A stretch of 64,000 bases of DNA from Mucilaginibacter aquatilis (GCF_009755275.1 NZ_WQLA01000008.1:62001-126000), one strand, 5' to 3'; shown: positions 44,131 to 54,442, counted from the first letter of the stretch. The notes: generated by a model from the sequence alone, not told the origin. A program made the numbers and translations.

Positions 44131-46197
44131 TTATTTAGCGGTTAAACGCGCTGCCCAGCCACCACCCGGCGCCAGGTTCACCTTAATTTTGGTGCCTGTG
44201 TTCACGGTTGCATTTTCCTTTTTGTAATCGGTGGCATCGCGGTCGGCGTTTATGCCGTCTTTCATAATTACTGCGTTAAAAGCAGTTTTACCCAATGGCG
44301 ACAGATCGACCTCTATTTCGCGAGCCGTCCAGTTGTTAAGTGCAGCTACAAACCATTGGTTCCCTTTACGGCGCGCCAAAACGGTGTACTCGCCTACTTT
44401 GCCGCCAAGCGGTACGGTTTCGTCAAAAACGGTGGGTACGGCTGCTATAAAATCGGTGGTTTCCTGCTCCTTCATGTAAATGGTAGGATTATCAGATAGC
44501 ATATTAAGCGGTGCCTCATAGGTAATATATAGCGCTACCTGGTGGCAGCGGGTGCCCTGGCTCATGGGCATACTGTACGAGGTAACATATTGCTTTTTAG
44601 TAGCGTTACGCATAGCGCCCGGCGTATGATCCAGCGGGCCCGCCAGCATCCTGATGTAGGGCACTAAAGTTTCATAACCCGGAAAATCAACCTCCTTGCG
44701 CAATGCCTTAAAGCTTTCGATGCCAAAAACGCCTTCAAAATTCAACACATTGGGGTACGTTCTGTTTAAACCGGTTGGCTTGTAAGCTCCATGAAAATCT
44801 ACCAGTAAATTCCGCTCGGCAGCTTTTTTGGCAGCTCTATAGTAAAAGCCCACCATTTTTTGGTCATCGCGGTTTATAAAATCTATTTTGAAACCTTTAA
44901 TGCCCATTTTGGCGTAATGGTCATAAGCTTCGTCCATTTTTTGGTTAAGGGTGTACATACCTGTCCATAGCCATACGCCAACATTTTTACTGCGGCCGTA
45001 GTCAATAATTTCCTGAAGATTTAAATCAGGTATGATCTTCATGATGTCGGCCTTTTCCGACCATCCTTCATCAAGCATAATATATTCCAGCTTATTGGCA
45101 GCCGCAAAATCAATGTAGTACTTGTAGGTAGTGGTATTAATACCGGCCCTAAAATCAACCTTTGATATGTTCCAGTCGTTCCACCAATCCCAGGCAACCT
45201 TGCCCGGTTTAATCCAACCGGTATTGGCTACGCGCGACGGGGAGGCCAGGTTATATACCAAATCGTTATCGAGCAAATCCTTGTCCTGCTCGCTTATAGC
45301 TATCAGGCGCCATGGCAAGGCCCGTTTGCCGCTGATTTTAGCAATGTAATTTTCACGTTCGGTAACTACCGATTGTACATTGTTGTAACCACCACGCTTT
45401 TCTTTTTTTGGCGCAGGTGCCATATCTGATACGAGGGCGTTTGGCGAACTACCTCTTTTAAGATACATGCCCGGATAATCTTCCAGGTCGGCCTCTGTAA
45501 TAACGGCTTTCTTACCGTCAGCAAGTTCAACCAACAAGGGTAAAAATGCAAGTGAATCTTTAGCTGCTGAGGCCAGCGGTAAATGAGTGTAAATATTCTC
45601 GAACGATGATTGATACCTATCGGCGGCGCTGCGCTTAGGGTCAACGTAAGGGATGTAGGCTGTAGGATTGCCAGCAAAATCAAAGGTTGATAGCTCAGAT
45701 AGTACGTTAACCGAATCTTTTCGATTGAGCACGAACCGATAGGCAACGCCTTCGTTATAAACCCTAAACTGAACCTGATAACCACCTTTGCAATCAAGCA
45801 CCAATTCGTGATACTTGTCGCTCACTTCGGCCCTTTTGTACAATGTGGTTTTAATAACGTTGTTCACATCGCGTTGTTTTGTGCTGGCAACCTTTACATT
45901 ACTGCCCAAAAGCATGCCTTGCAACTGCACAGCAATTGCCGAAGGTTTAATTACCTCCGTACTGTTGTGTTTAACCGACCACTGCAACGAACTGCCGGCA
46001 TCAACTGCAACAGATATCTTTTGATCGGGTGATTTAAGCTCGTAGTGCTTACCGCTTTGGGCCTGCGCGGTGTGATTAAACGTTAGTAATATTGCCGTAG
46101 CCAATAAGCAGGACGACATATTGCGCCCTAAACGCCTGGCACGATCCGACAATGGCGTGGATTGATTTGTAATTATATAATGGGTGTTATTTTGCAT
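44131..46197 (-). CDS. GH97-family alpha-glycosidase (retaining alpha-galactosidase-like)
   Basis: Secreted exo-enzyme of 688 residues. A long basic N-terminal stretch (DRARRLGRNMSSCLLATAIL) precedes the signal core, cleaved near AQAQS; ATG 46119 is an alternative start but would leave no positive charge. An N-terminal beta-super-sandwich (YELKSPDQKISVAVDAGSSL) leads to a TIM barrel with WDWWNDWNISK and YIMLDEGWSEKAD. GIKGFKIDFINRDDQKM holds Asp439, which fits the nucleophile of the retaining GH97 group (mostly alpha-galactosidases); inverting alpha-glucosidases use a different arrangement. Glu488 in NVLNFEGVFG is a candidate acid/base. It starts 4 nt after the SGNH gene. Confidence 0.9.
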   Translation of the reverse strand: MQNNTHYIITNQSTPLSDRARRLGRNMSSCLLATAILLTFNHTAQAQSGKHYELKSPDQKISVAVDAGSSLQWSVKHNSTEVIKPSAIAVQLQGMLLGSNVKVASTKQRDVNNVIKTTLYKRAEVSDKYHELVLDCKGGYQVQFRVYNEGVAYRFVLNRKDSVNVLSELSTFDFAGNPTAYIPYVDPKRSAADRYQSSFENIYTHLPLASAAKDSLAFLPLLVELADGKKAVITEADLEDYPGMYLKRGSSPNALVSDMAPAPKKEKRGGYNNVQSVVTERENYIAKISGKRALPWRLIAISEQDKDLLDNDLVYNLASPSRVANTGWIKPGKVAWDWWNDWNISKVDFRAGINTTTYKYYIDFAAANKLEYIMLDEGWSEKADIMKIIPDLNLQEIIDYGRSKNVGVWLWTGMYTLNQKMDEAYDHYAKMGIKGFKIDFINRDDQKMVGFYYRAAKKAAERNLLVDFHGAYKPTGLNRTYPNVLNFEGVFGIESFKALRKEVDFPGYETLVPYIRMLAGPLDHTPGAMRNATKKQYVTSYSMPMSQGTRCHQVALYITYEAPLNMLSDNPTIYMKEQETTDFIAAVPTVFDETVPLGGKVGEYTVLARRKGNQWFVAALNNWTAREIEVDLSPLGKTAFNAVIMKDGINADRDATDYKKENATVNTGTKIKVNLAPGGGWAARLTAK

Positions 46198-46201
46198 GGA
46201 T

Positions 46202-46906
46202 TTACTTGTTTTTAAAGTTTGATGTTTGTTTCCATAACCTTATGGAGCCGGCTATGTAAGCGGCCTGTAGCTTACGCACCTCTGGTGTGTAATGTGCATG
46301 ATCTACAAAACGGTTGTCTCCCTGTGCTTCGGTAAAGGAGTAAAGGTCAATTTCAGGAACCTGATGGGCGGTGAACACCTCATCGGCTATGTGATTGTAC
46401 AGTTTAATATCTTTATTAAAGCGACTGAAACCTTTATTTCTTCGATGAATAGAGTCAATGATACCTGTGGTTCTTACCCACATCATCGGAATCTTTTTTT
46501 GTGAGATAAGTTTATAAATCTGTTCCAGGTTGCTGCGGTAATCGGCTTCTTCAACTGCTATTTTACCGGTGACTGGCTCCTTCTTTACATCGTGCAAACC
46601 ACAGTTGAGCACAAAAAGGTCGGGGTTAAAAGATGGGTCGTTTACCTTGCTTTTAAGGTATTTGAGTACCATACGCGAGTCGCCACCGTTGGACCCTACC
46701 GGAATGTCAAGATTTTTAAATGCTACAGAATCGCCTGTCTTTCTTTCAATAATATATCCCTCGCCTAAATACTTGCCCAAATCGGCACCATATTGCAGTG
46801 ATATACTATCGCCAAGCACAAATAGCCTAAAGGGTTTATAATTTACAAATGATGTAAGCGCAGCCAAACAAGCTGCAGCAGTTACCATTTTTAAAATCCT
46901 GGTCAT
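46202..46906 (-). CDS. SGNH/GDSL-family esterase with non-canonical block III
   Basis: Probable secreted esterase, 234 residues, with signal segment MVTAAACLAALTSFV. Blocks in normal order: RLFVLGDSISLQYG with nucleophile Ser34, GSNGGDSRMVLKYL for block II, VLNCGLHDVKKEP where the usual GxND Asn is replaced by His, and RFVDHAHYTPEV with Asp202 and His205. The Asn contributes to the oxyanion hole, so the substitution may alter activity. It lies 13 nt after GH92 and 4 nt before GH97. The substrate is unknown. Confidence 0.85.
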   Translation of the reverse strand: MTRILKMVTAAACLAALTSFVNYKPFRLFVLGDSISLQYGADLGKYLGEGYIIERKTGDSVAFKNLDIPVGSNGGDSRMVLKYLKSKVNDPSFNPDLFVLNCGLHDVKKEPVTGKIAVEEADYRSNLEQIYKLISQKKIPMMWVRTTGIIDSIHRRNKGFSRFNKDIKLYNHIADEVFTAHQVPEIDLYSFTEAQGDNRFVDHAHYTPEVRKLQAAYIAGSIRLWKQTSNFKNK

Positions 46907-46919
46907 GGTTCAGTTTATT

Positions 46920-49127
46920 TTAATTGGTTAGTGAAGCTATAGATGGCTTATCCGTCATCTCGAAAGTAAGTTGCCCGCCTTTCATGATAGCAGCATGGGT
47001 GATGTAAGGCAAGGTATATGGCTTGCCGTTGAGTTGTATGCGGCTTATGTATCGGTTACGATCGCTCAGGTTTTTTGCTTCCACAACAAAAGACTTACCG
47101 CCTAACTTTAGGGTTGCCTTTTTAAACGCAGGCACCCCAAAAACGTATTGCCCCGAAGCCGAATTTACAGGGTAAAAACCCAATGTACTGAATATATACC
47201 AGGCACTCATTTGGCCGCAGTCATCGTTACCGCTCAGGCCATCGGGTTGGTTGCTGTATAAGGTATTTATAATCTGATTTATCTTTTCCTGTGTTTTGTA
47301 AGGCGCGCCGGCCAGTGTATACAAATAAGCCACATGATGGCTAGGTTCGTTACCCTGAACGTACTGACCAATAAGGCCGCTTACGTCAACAGTGGCACCA
47401 TCGCCATAAACTTTTGAATCAAGCGCAAACAGGCTGTCCAGCTTTGAAACGAAACGTTTTTTACCTCCGTAAAGATTTATCAATCCGTCTACATCTTGCA
47501 TTACGTGCCAGCTGTAATGCCAGGCGTTACCCTCGGTGTAATCGCCTCCAGATGTATTGGCGTGTGATATTTTGAACTGATCGAAAGGTTTCACCCACGT
47601 TCCGTCGCTGTTTTTGCCACGCATTAGGTTGGTTGACCGATCGAATAGGTTTTTATAAAAGCCAGACCGTTTGGTAAACATCTGGTAATCGGCCGTTTTG
47701 CCCATTGCTTTAGCCACCTGCGCTGCGCTCCAGTCGTCTACACCATTCTCGAGCGTAGTTGATACAGATTCTACTTTATAAAGGTCAGATGGCAGGTAAC
47801 CGTATTTGTTATAAAGATCCCATTCAGAATTGCGGTGGTTAGCGGTAAGGCTGGTGCGTATGGCCTCGTAAGCCTTGGCGGTATCATAATTGCGTATGCC
47901 TTTTAGGTAAGCATCGGCAATAACCGGCACGGCATGATTGCCAATCATACAAAAGTTTTCATGCCCCCACAACGTCCATATAGGCAGGTAGCCAACCACC
48001 TTGTAATGATCAATCATGCTGGCAACAATGCCATTTGTTTTTTGAGGATATAGAATAGTATATAGCGAATTTAGCGCCCTGAAGGTATCCCACAATGACA
48101 AGGTTGAATAGTAGGCTTTGCCAGGCGATGTATACACTTTGTTATCAGCGCCGCGGTATTGCCCGTTAACATCGGCAATATTGTTTGGCGCCACCAGGGC
48201 ATGATACAAGGCCGTGTAAAAAATTTGCTTTTGGGACTTTGAAGCGTCAATATCTACACAGGCAAGTTCCCGTTCCCATTGTTGGCGTGCGCGTTGGTGT
48301 AACTGATCAAAGTCAAGATTACCTGCCTCTTCTTTAAGATTTTGACGGGCATTTTCAATGCTTACGCTAGATATACCGACTTTAACAATTACCTGCGACC
48401 GGTCGGGCTTGTTAAATTGGAACACTGCCCTTTGGTTACGCTTTGCGGTTGAGTCAGAAACCCAGGTGTAGCTATTAAAAGGCTGATTAAGCTGCATTAC
48501 AAAATACACATGTTTGCGGCCGGCCCAGCCGTTGGTAATGGTATATCCTGAGAGCGTGGTACGGTTCTCAATTTTAAAACTGCTTTCCATTACATGCCTG
48601 TCAAGGTTACCGGGACTTTCGCCCACCAAGCCATGGCGCAAATCGAGCAGTAAATTGGCAACTTGTTTGGCAGGATAACTGTAACGGTGCATGCCCACGT
48701 GAGCCGATGCCGTAAGTTCAGCCTTAACATCAAAGGTTTTTAGCTTTACGGCGTAATAACCAACACTTGCTTTTTCGTCCTGGTGAGAGAAAGAACTTTT
48801 GTAATACTCCTGGGGCGTTACTTTGCCGGTAAATGGCATGAGTAAAATATCGCCCAGGTCTAACGCCCCCGTTCCGCTTAGGTGGGTGTGCGAAAAGCCT
48901 AAAATGGTACTATCCTCATGCCGGTAACCGGCACAGTAGTTCCAGCCAGCGTAACCGGTTTCGGGACTTAGCTGCACCATGCCGTTAGGAACCGTGGCCC
49001 CCGGATAAGTGTGACCCGTACCACCGGTACCAATGAAAGGGTCAACGTAGTTAACCACCTGTGATTGTTGCGGGAAAGCAAGCTTGCCAACGCAAATACA
49101 AAACAAAAGGCAAAAAAGGTTTCTCAT
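46920..49127 (-). CDS. GH92-family alpha-mannosidase
   Basis: Secreted, calcium-dependent exo-alpha-mannosidase, 735 residues, standard length. The signal peptide ends near LAFPQQ. Family signatures: VDPFIGTGGTGHTYPGAT at about 27-45, GYRHEDSTILGFSHTHLSG at about 66-85, SLWDTFRALNSLYTILYP at about 330, GGDYTEGNAWHYSWHV, QYVQGNEPSHHVAYLYT, and GLSGNDDCGQMSAWYIFS near 650. These cover the sugar- and metal-binding parts, so it should be active. Linkage (alpha-1,2, 1,3, 1,4 or 1,6) cannot be told. First enzyme after susD (138-nt gap) in the large PUL. Confidence 0.95.
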   Translation of the reverse strand: MRNLFCLLFCICVGKLAFPQQSQVVNYVDPFIGTGGTGHTYPGATVPNGMVQLSPETGYAGWNYCAGYRHEDSTILGFSHTHLSGTGALDLGDILLMPFTGKVTPQEYYKSSFSHQDEKASVGYYAVKLKTFDVKAELTASAHVGMHRYSYPAKQVANLLLDLRHGLVGESPGNLDRHVMESSFKIENRTTLSGYTITNGWAGRKHVYFVMQLNQPFNSYTWVSDSTAKRNQRAVFQFNKPDRSQVIVKVGISSVSIENARQNLKEEAGNLDFDQLHQRARQQWERELACVDIDASKSQKQIFYTALYHALVAPNNIADVNGQYRGADNKVYTSPGKAYYSTLSLWDTFRALNSLYTILYPQKTNGIVASMIDHYKVVGYLPIWTLWGHENFCMIGNHAVPVIADAYLKGIRNYDTAKAYEAIRTSLTANHRNSEWDLYNKYGYLPSDLYKVESVSTTLENGVDDWSAAQVAKAMGKTADYQMFTKRSGFYKNLFDRSTNLMRGKNSDGTWVKPFDQFKISHANTSGGDYTEGNAWHYSWHVMQDVDGLINLYGGKKRFVSKLDSLFALDSKVYGDGATVDVSGLIGQYVQGNEPSHHVAYLYTLAGAPYKTQEKINQIINTLYSNQPDGLSGNDDCGQMSAWYIFSTLGFYPVNSASGQYVFGVPAFKKATLKLGGKSFVVEAKNLSDRNRYISRIQLNGKPYTLPYITHAAIMKGGQLTFEMTDKPSIASLTN

Positions 49128-49265
49128 GATATTTAAGCTTGCTGCATTTTTAACAGCGTTTTTTATTCGTCATAAAACCGGCCCGGCAACAATACCTGAC
49201 CCACGGAGCAATAAAGCACCAGTTGCCCGACCGATTTGATATGTATATTGATCTTTTGCTGAAAC

Positions 49266-50900
49266 TTAATAACCCGGGTTTTGAATAAGGCTAGGGTTTG
49301 TTGCTATGTCGCGGCTTGGTATTGGATACCATATTTTATACGGCTGAAAGTTTTGCCTAACCGAAACAGGATCCTGCCCGGTGAATAAAACGGTGGTACT
49401 TAAATTGCTCACCACGCTTGCTATCCTTCCGGTGCGTATAAGGTCAATCCTCCGCCAACCTTCAGCAGCAAGTTCACGTCCGCGCTCATCCATCAACTCA
49501 TCCATAAAACTGGGTTTTAGGTAAGCCGTGGTAATAAGGTTGGTTTTGGCAACATCATCTGCGCAAGCTCGTAGCCTTACTTCTCGGAGCAGGGTTCTTG
49601 CGCCGGCCTCATCACCGGTTTGAAAGCGTGCCTCGGCATACATCAGTATGATATCGGCAAACCGTAATATGGCAAAATCAGCCTCACCGCCCCATACTAC
49701 AACACCTCGGGCAGCACGCGCTTTGGTATCATCTTCGCGCCATTTGTTGGTTGATAAATTAGCCAGGTTAGCAGCTATAGGGTCGGGCGTATAATACTTG
49801 TAACCATTTACCGTGGTAAAATTGGTAGTGGTATTCAACAGTCCGCTAAAGGTGGAAATGCGTCCGTCGTTTGCGTTCAACTTGGTGTATGATTCGCGCA
49901 CGGGGCGTAAAAATCCGCTTGTACCGCTGTTATCGCGCGTGTTGCCTCTTGGCCCTGATAACTGCGAGAACAGAATGTATTCCTGGTTGCCACCTGCGCC
50001 CGATTGTACAATCATCATGTTTTCATCGCGCGCTGAAACTTCGGTTGCCGAAAGGAACAGGTTATTGTATGGCCTTAAAAGCTTGTAGCCGCTGTTGTCG
50101 TATATATCCTTACAATACTTAAGGGCTTCAGCGTATGAAGCAGCTACGTCAACATAATCAAGGCTATTTAGTGGAAAGTTAAGATCCTTACCAACGTTGT
50201 TTTGCTTGCCCGAGGCTTCATATAAGTACACCTTGGCTAAAAAGCCCGATGCCGAATACTTGTTCATACGGCCGGCTATGGCGTTGCGGCTTGGCAGCAC
50301 ATCATAAGCCGCTTTCAAATCATCTTTAGCCTGCTGTAATACCTGCTGAAGGGTTGATCGTGGCGAAGTAAAGTCAGGATCGGTTTTGGTAATAACCGGT
50401 ACGCCACCCCATAGCCAACTCAAATATGTATAAAACAATCCGCGTAAAAGTTTGGCCTCGCCCACTATTTGTGCACGGCGGGCGGCATTCATGTTAATGG
50501 ATGGAACTTTGTCGATTACAAAGTTGGCCCTGTTGATGCCTGCGTAAAAGGTAAAATAGGAGTACCATATCAACAGGTTTTCTGAGGTGTAGGTATAGTT
50601 GTAAAATGGTACCAGCTCGGGCACACCAACGCTGAACCTAACATCCTGCGTAAGATCATCAACCCCAAGGTTGGTCATATAATGTATACCACGGCCCCAA
50701 AGCGCCTGGTTGCCTAAACCCTGTACACTTGGAGTGTTAAGCACATCATAAACCCCGGTTAAAGCCAGCTCGGCATCACTTGCAGTTTGGTAAAAATTGC
50801 CGGTAGATACCACTGAATAAGGCTTCTCTTCTAATAACTTTTTGCACGAACCGCATACAAGGGCAAGTGCTGCTATCATAATAGTAAGTATACGATTCAT
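49266..50900 (-). CDS. SusD/RagB-like outer-membrane lipoprotein
   Basis: Glycan-capturing partner of the STN-SusC at 50903-54415, 544 residues. Lipoprotein signal with Cys19 (ALALVCGSCKKLLEE). Blocks are STGNFYQTASDAELALTGVY, IVGEAKLLRGLFYTYLSWLW, FAILRFADIILMYAEARFQT, DERGRELAAEGWRRIDLIRT and the end IQNPGY. It starts 2 nt after the susC stop, so the two are translated together. Confidence 0.95.
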   Translation of the reverse strand: MNRILTIMIAALALVCGSCKKLLEEKPYSVVSTGNFYQTASDAELALTGVYDVLNTPSVQGLGNQALWGRGIHYMTNLGVDDLTQDVRFSVGVPELVPFYNYTYTSENLLIWYSYFTFYAGINRANFVIDKVPSINMNAARRAQIVGEAKLLRGLFYTYLSWLWGGVPVITKTDPDFTSPRSTLQQVLQQAKDDLKAAYDVLPSRNAIAGRMNKYSASGFLAKVYLYEASGKQNNVGKDLNFPLNSLDYVDVAASYAEALKYCKDIYDNSGYKLLRPYNNLFLSATEVSARDENMMIVQSGAGGNQEYILFSQLSGPRGNTRDNSGTSGFLRPVRESYTKLNANDGRISTFSGLLNTTTNFTTVNGYKYYTPDPIAANLANLSTNKWREDDTKARAARGVVVWGGEADFAILRFADIILMYAEARFQTGDEAGARTLLREVRLRACADDVAKTNLITTAYLKPSFMDELMDERGRELAAEGWRRIDLIRTGRIASVVSNLSTTVLFTGQDPVSVRQNFQPYKIWYPIPSRDIATNPSLIQNPGY

Positions 50901-50902
50901 AA

Positions 50903-53900
50903 TTAAAATTTAAAGTTTAGCCCAAATATTACCGAGCGTTCGCGTGGGTACGATATGTTATCAACCCCCGGCAGTAAAGGAGTGTATGAAGCAACCTCCG
51001 GATCAAAGCCTTTATAGTTAGTCCAGGTGTAAAGGTTTACGCCTGTAGCATATATCCTTAAACCGCTAACCCCTATTTTTTTGAGAAAGGCAGATTTGTT
51101 AAGCGTATAACCAATGGTCATATTTCTTAAGCGTAAAAACGAAGCATCTTCAACGTAGTATGATGATACATCCAGCTTGCTTTGCTCGTTAAGGATAGGG
51201 TATTCGTTTGATGGTCTTTCTGGTAACCAGCGATTGTCCCAGTACTCCTGCGTAACGTTTGCAAAAAACGACTGTCCGGCTTCGAGTTTTGACCGGCCAA
51301 GGTTAAGCACCTCGTTACCGTACGACCAGTTGAACAGCACGCTTAAATCAAAATTTTTATAGGTAAAGTTGTTGCTAAAACCTCCGTAATGTTTAGGATT
51401 ACTGTTGCTGATCATTGTACGATCGCGATCATTGATAACACCATCACCATTTAAGTCTTTAAACTTTTTATCACCCGGACGTGCTGAGCGTGTGCTCATT
51501 GCAGGCACCCCGCTGTTAGGCGTATAAACAAAGCTGGCAATATTAGCGCTGGTAATGGTTGATGGATCTACCGGCGCACCCGCTGTAGTTTTTATACCAA
51601 AATCACTGATTTGATAAATGCCATCAAACACATAGCCGTAAGCTGTACCAATAGGCTGACCAACAATTACACGTCCAACGGTTGAAATTACACCGCCGCG
51701 TACAGTAACTGGTATAAAGCTAACGCTACCTAATGATACCACCTTATTGCGGTTCATGGATATATTGATGTTAGAACTCCAGTTGAAATTGCCGGTACGA
51801 ATGTTAATGGTATTAAGGGCAACCTCAAGGCCACGATTGTCAATCTGACCTAAGTTTTGGTACTGGCGCATAAAGCCCGACTGTGCCGGAACGTCGGCCT
51901 GTAGCAAAAGGTCTTTTGTTTGCTTAAGGTAAACATCTGCGGTAATGCTAATGCGGTCTTTTAGCAAGCTCAGGTCAAAACCTGCATCGTATGCTTTGGT
52001 AGTTTCCCAGGTAAGTATAGGGTTGGCAATAAGGTTAGGTGCGAAACCTAATGATGCGGTGTTGTTAGGCGTAGAGTAATATACCGGTGCCAATGTAGAT
52101 AATGATTGGTAAGGCGGTATTCTTTCGTTGCCGGTTAAGCCAAAACTTCCCCTGAATTTCAGGTCAGAAATAGCAGAGATATTCTTCATGAAGTTTTCCT
52201 TTGAAGCACGCCACGCTAAGCCAACACTTGGAAACCTTGCCGATTTATTGCCTTCGGCTAACTTTGATGAAGCATCGTTACGCAAAGTTGCGGTTAACAA
52301 ATACCTATCTTTAAATGAGTAGTTCAAACGTGCAAATTGCGATACACGTATATACCGTTGCTTATCGGTGCTGGGCGGGGCAGGCAATACATTTGCAGTT
52401 GATATATTATCAATAGGGTTGATATTTTGCACATCAAAACCCTGCCCAATCCAGCTTGATGCTTCCTGCTGGTATGAGTTTACCTCAAAACCGGCTAAGG
52501 CTGTAAAAGAGTGATCTTTGGCAATGCGCTTGTTGTAGGTAAGGGTGGTAGTTTGGTACCAGTTGGTAGTGTTGCTGGTGTTTAACAGCGCCAAACCATT
52601 TACCGGGTAGCCCCATGAAACGGTGCTTGGGTAAAACTCTCCGCTCTTAGAAAATGTAAGAACAGCGCCAGCGCGGGCATCAAGGTTTAAACCGTTTATA
52701 ATGCGGTAGTTGGCGTTAATATCGGTTAACACCCTTGATAGAGGGCTTCTTTTGTATGAGAGGTTGGCAAAATCTAACGGGTTAGAAAATGAGCCGCCAT
52801 CGGGGTCAAGTGCCAGTTGTGTAGGGTCTGGCGCATTAACCGGACGGGTCATTACCAGCATTTGCATAAGGCCAATGTAGTTGGGCACATCATTACCACC
52901 GTTGGATGATACACCAGAGCCTATTGCGTGCGACAAGTTTACGTTAGCGCCCAATTTTAGCCTATCGGTAGCGTTGTGGTTTATTTTCATAAGCAAACCG
53001 TAACGCTCGTACTTGTTGTTAATTAAAACGCCTTGCTGGTTAAGGTATGATGCCGACGTTAAAAAGTTAGTGCGCGAGTTACCACCGCTATAGCTCACAT
53101 TGTAGCTTTGCGTGGCTGCATGGCGTAACGCTTCCTTCTGCCAATCATGGCTTACTTCCCCGCTCAAATCTTTAACCCGGTCCCGGAAGTCAATAACCTT
53201 GTCGTTATTTACGTCTATGGCATAATTACCATCAGCAGTTAATGTGGCAAAGCGGTAATAAGCATAATCTTGCGCGCCAAGCATTTGTATATGTTTTGGT
53301 GCCCAGCTTATACCGCCGTATGTATTTAATTCGAGTACTGAAGAATTATTTTTACCCGATTTGGTAGTAATTACAATAACACCGTTAGCTCCACGTGAGC
53401 CAAATATGGCTGTAGCTGATGCATCCTTAAGTACCTCCATTGAGGTAATGTCTGACGGATTGATACCTGCAAGCGGATTAGTTAACGATGTGCTGCCCCT
53501 GCCCGAACTGGCGGCTTCGGCATTGTTTACATCAATTTGCACCCCGTCAATAACGTAAAGTGGCTGTGTACCTGCGTTAAATGAGTTGGTACCACGTATG
53601 GTTACGTTAACGGCACTACCCGGCTCGCCCGATGATGAGGTAACCTGTACACCCGACAAGCGGCCTTGCATGGCCTCCATAAACGATACTGACTTGGCTT
53701 GTTGTATCTCGCGCTCCTTTATACCTGCTACCGAACCGGTAACATCTGATTTGCGCTGCGTACCATAGCCCACCACCACAATATCATCAAGCCGGCTACT
53801 TATTTGCTTTAGTGTTACGGTAACCGGCGTATTATCAGCAGGTACCTTAACCTCGCGCGATTCAAAGCCAACCATGCTAAATACCAGTATGGCATTAGCA

Positions 53901-54415
53901 TCGGGCACACTAATACTGAACTGACCTGTTGCCGAGGTTACCGCAGCGACACCGCCCCCTTTGAGGCGAATATTAACGCCGGGTAAGGGTTTCTTGTCTT
54001 CATCGGTAACGGTACCTTTTATTTGTAAAGCCGCCCCAGGAGCATTTTGAGTTGGGCGAATAGGTATTATCGCAATGGTTTTGTTTTTAATAACGTAAGT
54101 AAGCGGTTGATTTTCAAGGCATTTTTTTAATGCCTCATCAACACTAACCTGCTCTACTGTAATTGATATGTTTTTGACTTGCTTAATCAGTTCAGCATCA
54201 TACAAAATTTCGTATCCGCTCTGTTTCCTGATTTCCTCCAGCACCACTTTTAAGGTGGCATTGCGTTGTGTAATACTTACTTTTTGAGCTATGGCAGTAG
54301 CGCTCACTTCCAAAAGAGCAAGCAGCAGCAACGCGAAAGTAAGTTTCATAATTAGTAAAGGTTTTTGCGCATAGAAATAGCACCTGCAAATTTTTGCAGT
54401 TAAATTTTCATACAT
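50903..54415 (-). CDS. SusC-like TonB-dependent receptor with STN domain
   Basis: Importer and sensor for the large PUL, 1170 residues. A signal segment at about 20-44 ends EVSATAIAQ. The STN domain spans about 45-118 (VSITQRNATLKVVLEEIRKQ, YEILYDAELIKQ). The carboxypeptidase-D-like domain (PLPGVNIRLKGGGVA) is followed by a plug (VVGYGTQRKSDVTGSVAGIK, MEVLKDASATAIFGSRGANG) and a barrel ending YPRERSVIFGLNFKF. It lies 120 nt downstream of fecR and 2 nt upstream of susD. Loading should release the sigma factor encoded divergently at 55802. Confidence 0.96.
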   Translation of the reverse strand: MYENLTAKICRCYFYAQKPLLIMKLTFALLLLALLEVSATAIAQKVSITQRNATLKVVLEEIRKQSGYEILYDAELIKQVKNISITVEQVSVDEALKKCLENQPLTYVIKNKTIAIIPIRPTQNAPGAALQIKGTVTDEDKKPLPGVNIRLKGGGVAAVTSATGQFSISVPDANAILVFSMVGFESREVKVPADNTPVTVTLKQISSRLDDIVVVGYGTQRKSDVTGSVAGIKEREIQQAKSVSFMEAMQGRLSGVQVTSSSGEPGSAVNVTIRGTNSFNAGTQPLYVIDGVQIDVNNAEAASSGRGSTSLTNPLAGINPSDITSMEVLKDASATAIFGSRGANGVIVITTKSGKNNSSVLELNTYGGISWAPKHIQMLGAQDYAYYRFATLTADGNYAIDVNNDKVIDFRDRVKDLSGEVSHDWQKEALRHAATQSYNVSYSGGNSRTNFLTSASYLNQQGVLINNKYERYGLLMKINHNATDRLKLGANVNLSHAIGSGVSSNGGNDVPNYIGLMQMLVMTRPVNAPDPTQLALDPDGGSFSNPLDFANLSYKRSPLSRVLTDINANYRIINGLNLDARAGAVLTFSKSGEFYPSTVSWGYPVNGLALLNTSNTTNWYQTTTLTYNKRIAKDHSFTALAGFEVNSYQQEASSWIGQGFDVQNINPIDNISTANVLPAPPSTDKQRYIRVSQFARLNYSFKDRYLLTATLRNDASSKLAEGNKSARFPSVGLAWRASKENFMKNISAISDLKFRGSFGLTGNERIPPYQSLSTLAPVYYSTPNNTASLGFAPNLIANPILTWETTKAYDAGFDLSLLKDRISITADVYLKQTKDLLLQADVPAQSGFMRQYQNLGQIDNRGLEVALNTINIRTGNFNWSSNINISMNRNKVVSLGSVSFIPVTVRGGVISTVGRVIVGQPIGTAYGYVFDGIYQISDFGIKTTAGAPVDPSTITSANIASFVYTPNSGVPAMSTRSARPGDKKFKDLNGDGVINDRDRTMISNSNPKHYGGFSNNFTYKNFDLSVLFNWSYGNEVLNLGRSKLEAGQSFFANVTQEYWDNRWLPERPSNEYPILNEQSKLDVSSYYVEDASFLRLRNMTIGYTLNKSAFLKKIGVSGLRIYATGVNLYTWTNYKGFDPEVASYTPLLPGVDNISYPRERSVIFGLNFKF

Positions 54416-54432
54416 TTGGTTTAATTAGTTTA

Positions 54433-54442
54433 GTAATTGGTT
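54433..54442 (-). promoter_or_regulatory. AACCAATTAC element before susC
   Basis: A 9/10 match to AACCAATTAT on the - strand, ending 17 nt before the susC ATG at 54415. AACCAA also directly touches that ATG, as at the susC at 2892. Confidence 0.3.

Noticed and set aside
45366..45797. 143-codon open frame within the GH97 gene
   Set aside because: It is an out-of-frame shadow on the same strand with no coherent protein features, while the GH97 frame has full family motifs.
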